Of a stretch of DNA of 48,506 nt, positions 46,245 through 48,506 are shown in pieces. The first letter of the stretch is position 1. The number at the start of each line of letters is the position of its first letter. Source of the DNA: Gammaproteobacteria bacterium (lineage in GTDB: Bacteria > Pseudomonadota > Gammaproteobacteria > Pseudomonadales > Azotimanducaceae); assembly GCA_028821125.1 (NCBI GenBank), contig JAPPHD010000101.1, positions 1 through 48,506 of the forward strand, read 5' to 3'. The translations under genes were made by a program, and so were the position numbers. The notes beneath the pieces were generated by a model that saw only the letters and a list, made by a program, of their open reading frames with translations, was not told where the DNA came from and ran no database searches.

Positions 46245-48323
46245 CTACAGTTCCAGTTCGATACCGAGGTACCCCTGGATGGGCATGGCCGGGAAATAGC
46301 GGTAACTGCCGAAAGCGAAGTCGGCCCGGTCGGCGTAACGCGTATCGAACAGGTTGACGATGCGGGCGAACAGGCGCGTGCGGTCGCCCAGGCGCAGCCC
46401 GCCGCGCCAGTTGACCACGGCATGGCCCGGATAGCTGTGGCTGTTGGCCGCGTTGATGAAGTGCTTGCCGACGACATTGACTTCGAATTCGGAATACCAG
46501 GCATCACCGGGCTGCCAGCGCCACCGGGCACTGCCGAGCCAGCGGGGCGCCGTGTCGATACGGTTGCCTTTCTCGATGACCTCGCCGCCGCCGGCGCGGC
46601 GCGAAAAGTCGTACTCGTGCACGGCGTACGTGCCCGCCAGGCTGAACAGGTGGCCGTCCGTCCCCCACTCCGCGGAAAACTCCACGCCGGCCGACCGGGT
46701 CCTGCCGTCGCTGACGTTGAATCCATTGGCTTCCCGGAAAATATAGTGCCGCGTCCGTTCCCGGAAGACGGAGACTGACCAGCCCGGCGCTTTCAGCCCG
46801 GCCTCGAAGGAGACCAGGCGTTGGCTCTCCAGGTCCGCCACCGTCTGGCCGCGCTGCAACCGGTAGAGTTCGGTGATCTGCGGCGGGCGGAAACCGGTGG
46901 CGGCGGTGAGGTATGCGACGCCCCCGGCGCCGAACTCGCGCTCGATGCCGACCCGGCCCGCCACCTCGGTGAAACTGTCGTCGCCCGACGGGGGCCGGGT
47001 ATAGAGGCAGCCGCCGAATCCGCACCGGCTGCCGTCGTCCCGCGTGTTGCCAACCAAGTGGTTGTTGTCGTAGTCGTAGCCCAGGCTCTCGACCCGCAAA
47101 CCGTGCAGCGCCCGCCAACGCTCGCCAAGGCGCCAGTCGAGATCGTAGAACACCGCGCCCATGATGGAATCCACATCGTAGTCGTAGTGCCTGCCGGGCG
47201 GCCGCGTTCCGACCAGAAAGGCGGAGCCGGTGGTCGGCCCATCCTGTATCTCAGTCAGGCTCCCCTCCATGTATTCCAGGTGGGCGCCCAGATGGCCGGA
47301 CATTCTGCGGCTGTCGAATGCGTAGGTGGCGAGAATCCCGCCGCTGCCCTGCTCGTTGGTCTCGGTCGGCTGCCCGGGCAGGAAGTGCTGCAGGAACACC
47401 ATGCGCGACCGCCGCGCGTAGGGCGTTATCCGCCAGACGCCGTTGCTCCAGTGGCTCGCCGCACGCACGGACCAGGCATCCCGGTAGGCTTCCGGATTGG
47501 GGTTGGTGCTGCGCAGGTCACCGTCGTCATAAGCCTTGTATCCACGCACGAAGCCGCCGGTTTCCTGGTTGAGATTGGACGCGTTCAGCGTGTTGCGGAC
47601 CTGCCATGCGCCAATGCCAGTCTCGTGGACGAGGGACAGTTTCTGCTGCCCGTAGCCCGTGTCGTCACGGTAGCCGTTGGAGTGGCTGCCGTGCGCGCTC
47701 AAGCCGACACGGTGATCGCCGTATTCCGCGGCCAGCGCTCCCCGCACCTGGGCGTAGCCGTAGGATCCACCCTCCAGGCTCAGGCCGGTGACCTCCGGAT
47801 CCGGTGTCGATACGTTTATCGCACCGTGCAGGGCGTTGCCTCCCAGGGCGGCGCTCGCCGGCCCGCGCCAAACCTCGATGCCCCCCGCCTGCTCGCCATT
47901 CACCTCGAACAGATTGTTGACGTTGCAGAACCCCGCGGGCCGGATCGGCAACCCGTCTTCCAGAAACAGGAACGCGCCGCAGGCGCCGGCGCCGGTCAGA
48001 ACCGCGGACCGGATGGCGGTGAGGTGCTCGTGCCCCGAGCCCCGGGAGACCCATACGCCCGGAATGCGCACCAGCGCTTCGTGAATGTGCGTGGGCCGGA
48101 TTTCCGCCAACGCCTCCGTATCGATCCCGCCAACGCTGCCGGCCGTACCGAGCCGCTCGCCCAGCGTCTCCACGACAACGATTTCCTCCACGATCTCGCC
48201 CGCAGCCGCCACGCCTCCGGCGAAGCACAGGCACGCGAGCAGCGCCCGGCTGCCGGCACCGGCGAGGGCGACCTTGACGGCTCTCGCCACCACGTCGCGA
48301 CTGAACGCATTCGAGAAGAACAC
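46245..48323 (-). CDS. TonB-dependent outer membrane receptor
   Basis: A 692-residue receptor with an export signal (LLACLCFAGGVAAA), a TonB-box-like EEIVVVETLG, a plug domain (RIPGVWVSRGSGHEHL to GGIEVWRGPASAALGGNALH) and a 22-strand barrel ending in the aromatic-poor IELEL. It would import a metal complex or other bulky nutrient using TonB energy. The plug has a Cys pair (GACG and GFCNVNN) that could form a disulfide or bind metal, and the barrel has another (CGFGGC). Its 3' end lies 8 nt from the converging DUF4396 gene. GTG 48323 is the best available start. Ligand unknown; copper is only suggested by position. Confidence 0.92.
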   Translation of the reverse strand: MFFSNAFSRDVVARAVKVALAGAGSRALLACLCFAGGVAAAGEIVEEIVVVETLGERLGTAGSVGGIDTEALAEIRPTHIHEALVRIPGVWVSRGSGHEHLTAIRSAVLTGAGACGAFLFLEDGLPIRPAGFCNVNNLFEVNGEQAGGIEVWRGPASAALGGNALHGAINVSTPDPEVTGLSLEGGSYGYAQVRGALAAEYGDHRVGLSAHGSHSNGYRDDTGYGQQKLSLVHETGIGAWQVRNTLNASNLNQETGGFVRGYKAYDDGDLRSTNPNPEAYRDAWSVRAASHWSNGVWRITPYARRSRMVFLQHFLPGQPTETNEQGSGGILATYAFDSRRMSGHLGAHLEYMEGSLTEIQDGPTTGSAFLVGTRPPGRHYDYDVDSIMGAVFYDLDWRLGERWRALHGLRVESLGYDYDNNHLVGNTRDDGSRCGFGGCLYTRPPSGDDSFTEVAGRVGIEREFGAGGVAYLTAATGFRPPQITELYRLQRGQTVADLESQRLVSFEAGLKAPGWSVSVFRERTRHYIFREANGFNVSDGRTRSAGVEFSAEWGTDGHLFSLAGTYAVHEYDFSRRAGGGEVIEKGNRIDTAPRWLGSARWRWQPGDAWYSEFEVNVVGKHFINAANSHSYPGHAVVNWRGGLRLGDRTRLFARIVNLFDTRYADRADFAFGSYRYFPAMPIQGYLGIELEL

Positions 48324-48357
48324 CTTGGCGAATCGCTACCGGCGCAACACGCAGGCC

Positions 48358-48490
48358 CTAGCAGCCCGTGGCAAAAGTCCGACGTCGCACCGAGAACGCC
48401 GATGCGCCCGCCTGGCAAGGCGCGAGGAGCGAGAATATCGGGCATATTTGAGCGACGAGCAACGCAGCCAGGCGGGATGCAGCGGCGTTC
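48358..48490. repeat. Palindromic repeat family C
   Basis: The stretch 48394-48490 reads as one long imperfect palindrome. Its outer arms (gaacgcc/ggcgttc, cccgcctggc/gccaggcggg) enclose a less perfect middle, centred on atatcgggcatat near 48442. The preceding ctagcagcccgtgg looks like part of the same unit. No coding potential. The right edge of the window may cut it. Confidence 0.75.
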
Positions 48491-48506
48491 GAATGCAGGC
48501 GGAGTT

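Overview
The window looks like a piece of a GC-rich gammaproteobacterial chromosome. The main taxonomic evidence is the smc-zipA-ligA string, the cytochrome c maturation (ccm) operon ending in ccmI, the yciB/yciO pair, the purM/DUF2066/CDP-alcohol phosphatidyltransferase neighbourhood and a DesA-type fatty acid desaturase with a long C-terminal tail. A fused FO synthase (FbiC, coenzyme F420 pathway) and a block of acyl-CoA, amidohydrolase and flavin-monooxygenase genes are unusual for model gammaproteobacteria and suggest an uncultured environmental, possibly marine or host-associated, lineage. That lineage guess is inference. No rRNA, tRNA, CRISPR array, transposase, integrase or phage gene was recognised.

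Layout. 1-5060: fbiC, a cupin gene and proC, followed by about 1 kb with no recognisable gene. 5061-16728: accessory catabolism and sensing. It holds an amidohydrolase; a Cys-less thiolase-like protein translationally coupled to a DUF35 zinc-ribbon/OB-fold protein; a reverse-strand set (Peripla_BP_6 substrate-binding protein, HAMP membrane sensor without output domain, OFA-type MFS carrier); a PLP aminotransferase; and a flavin monooxygenase, SDR and acyl-CoA dehydrogenase. 16824-24754: housekeeping genes (cyclophilin, pdxJ, yciB, yciO, a membrane-anchored cold-shock-domain protein, argS, desA, serA). 25143-30769: a divergent MurG, a CDP-alcohol phosphatidyltransferase, a DUF2066 protein, purM and a secreted sorbosone-dehydrogenase-like beta-propeller. 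30766-37325: smc-zipA-ligA on the reverse strand. 37585-45671: cueR followed by ccmA-B-C-D-E-F-G-H-I on the same strand, with most junctions overlapping but a 595-bp block of palindromic repeats between ccmG and ccmH. 45683-46236: a MerR-type promoter with a 19-bp spacer and CueR-like dyad, facing away from cueR and driving a small Met/Cys-rich DUF4396 membrane protein. 46245-48323: a TonB-dependent receptor.

The most interesting functional signal is the copper-type regulon at 45.2-46.3 kb. A CueR with Ser77, Cys112 and Cys120, a textbook MerR-spaced operator and an uncharacterised four-helix membrane protein with a Met cluster and a C-terminal Cys-His together suggest a little-studied Cu(I)-handling module next to cytochrome c assembly.

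The window also carries at least three families of small palindromic, non-coding repeats. Family A has copies near 10.2-10.4, 39.35-39.54 and 39.6-39.88 kb and a decayed arm near 0.1 kb. Family B is a 273-bp element with perfect 36-bp terminal inverted repeats at 24892-25164 that supplies the stop codon of murG, plus a truncated copy at 15410. Family C is a long palindrome at the right edge. All were found by eye; copy numbers elsewhere in the genome are unknown.
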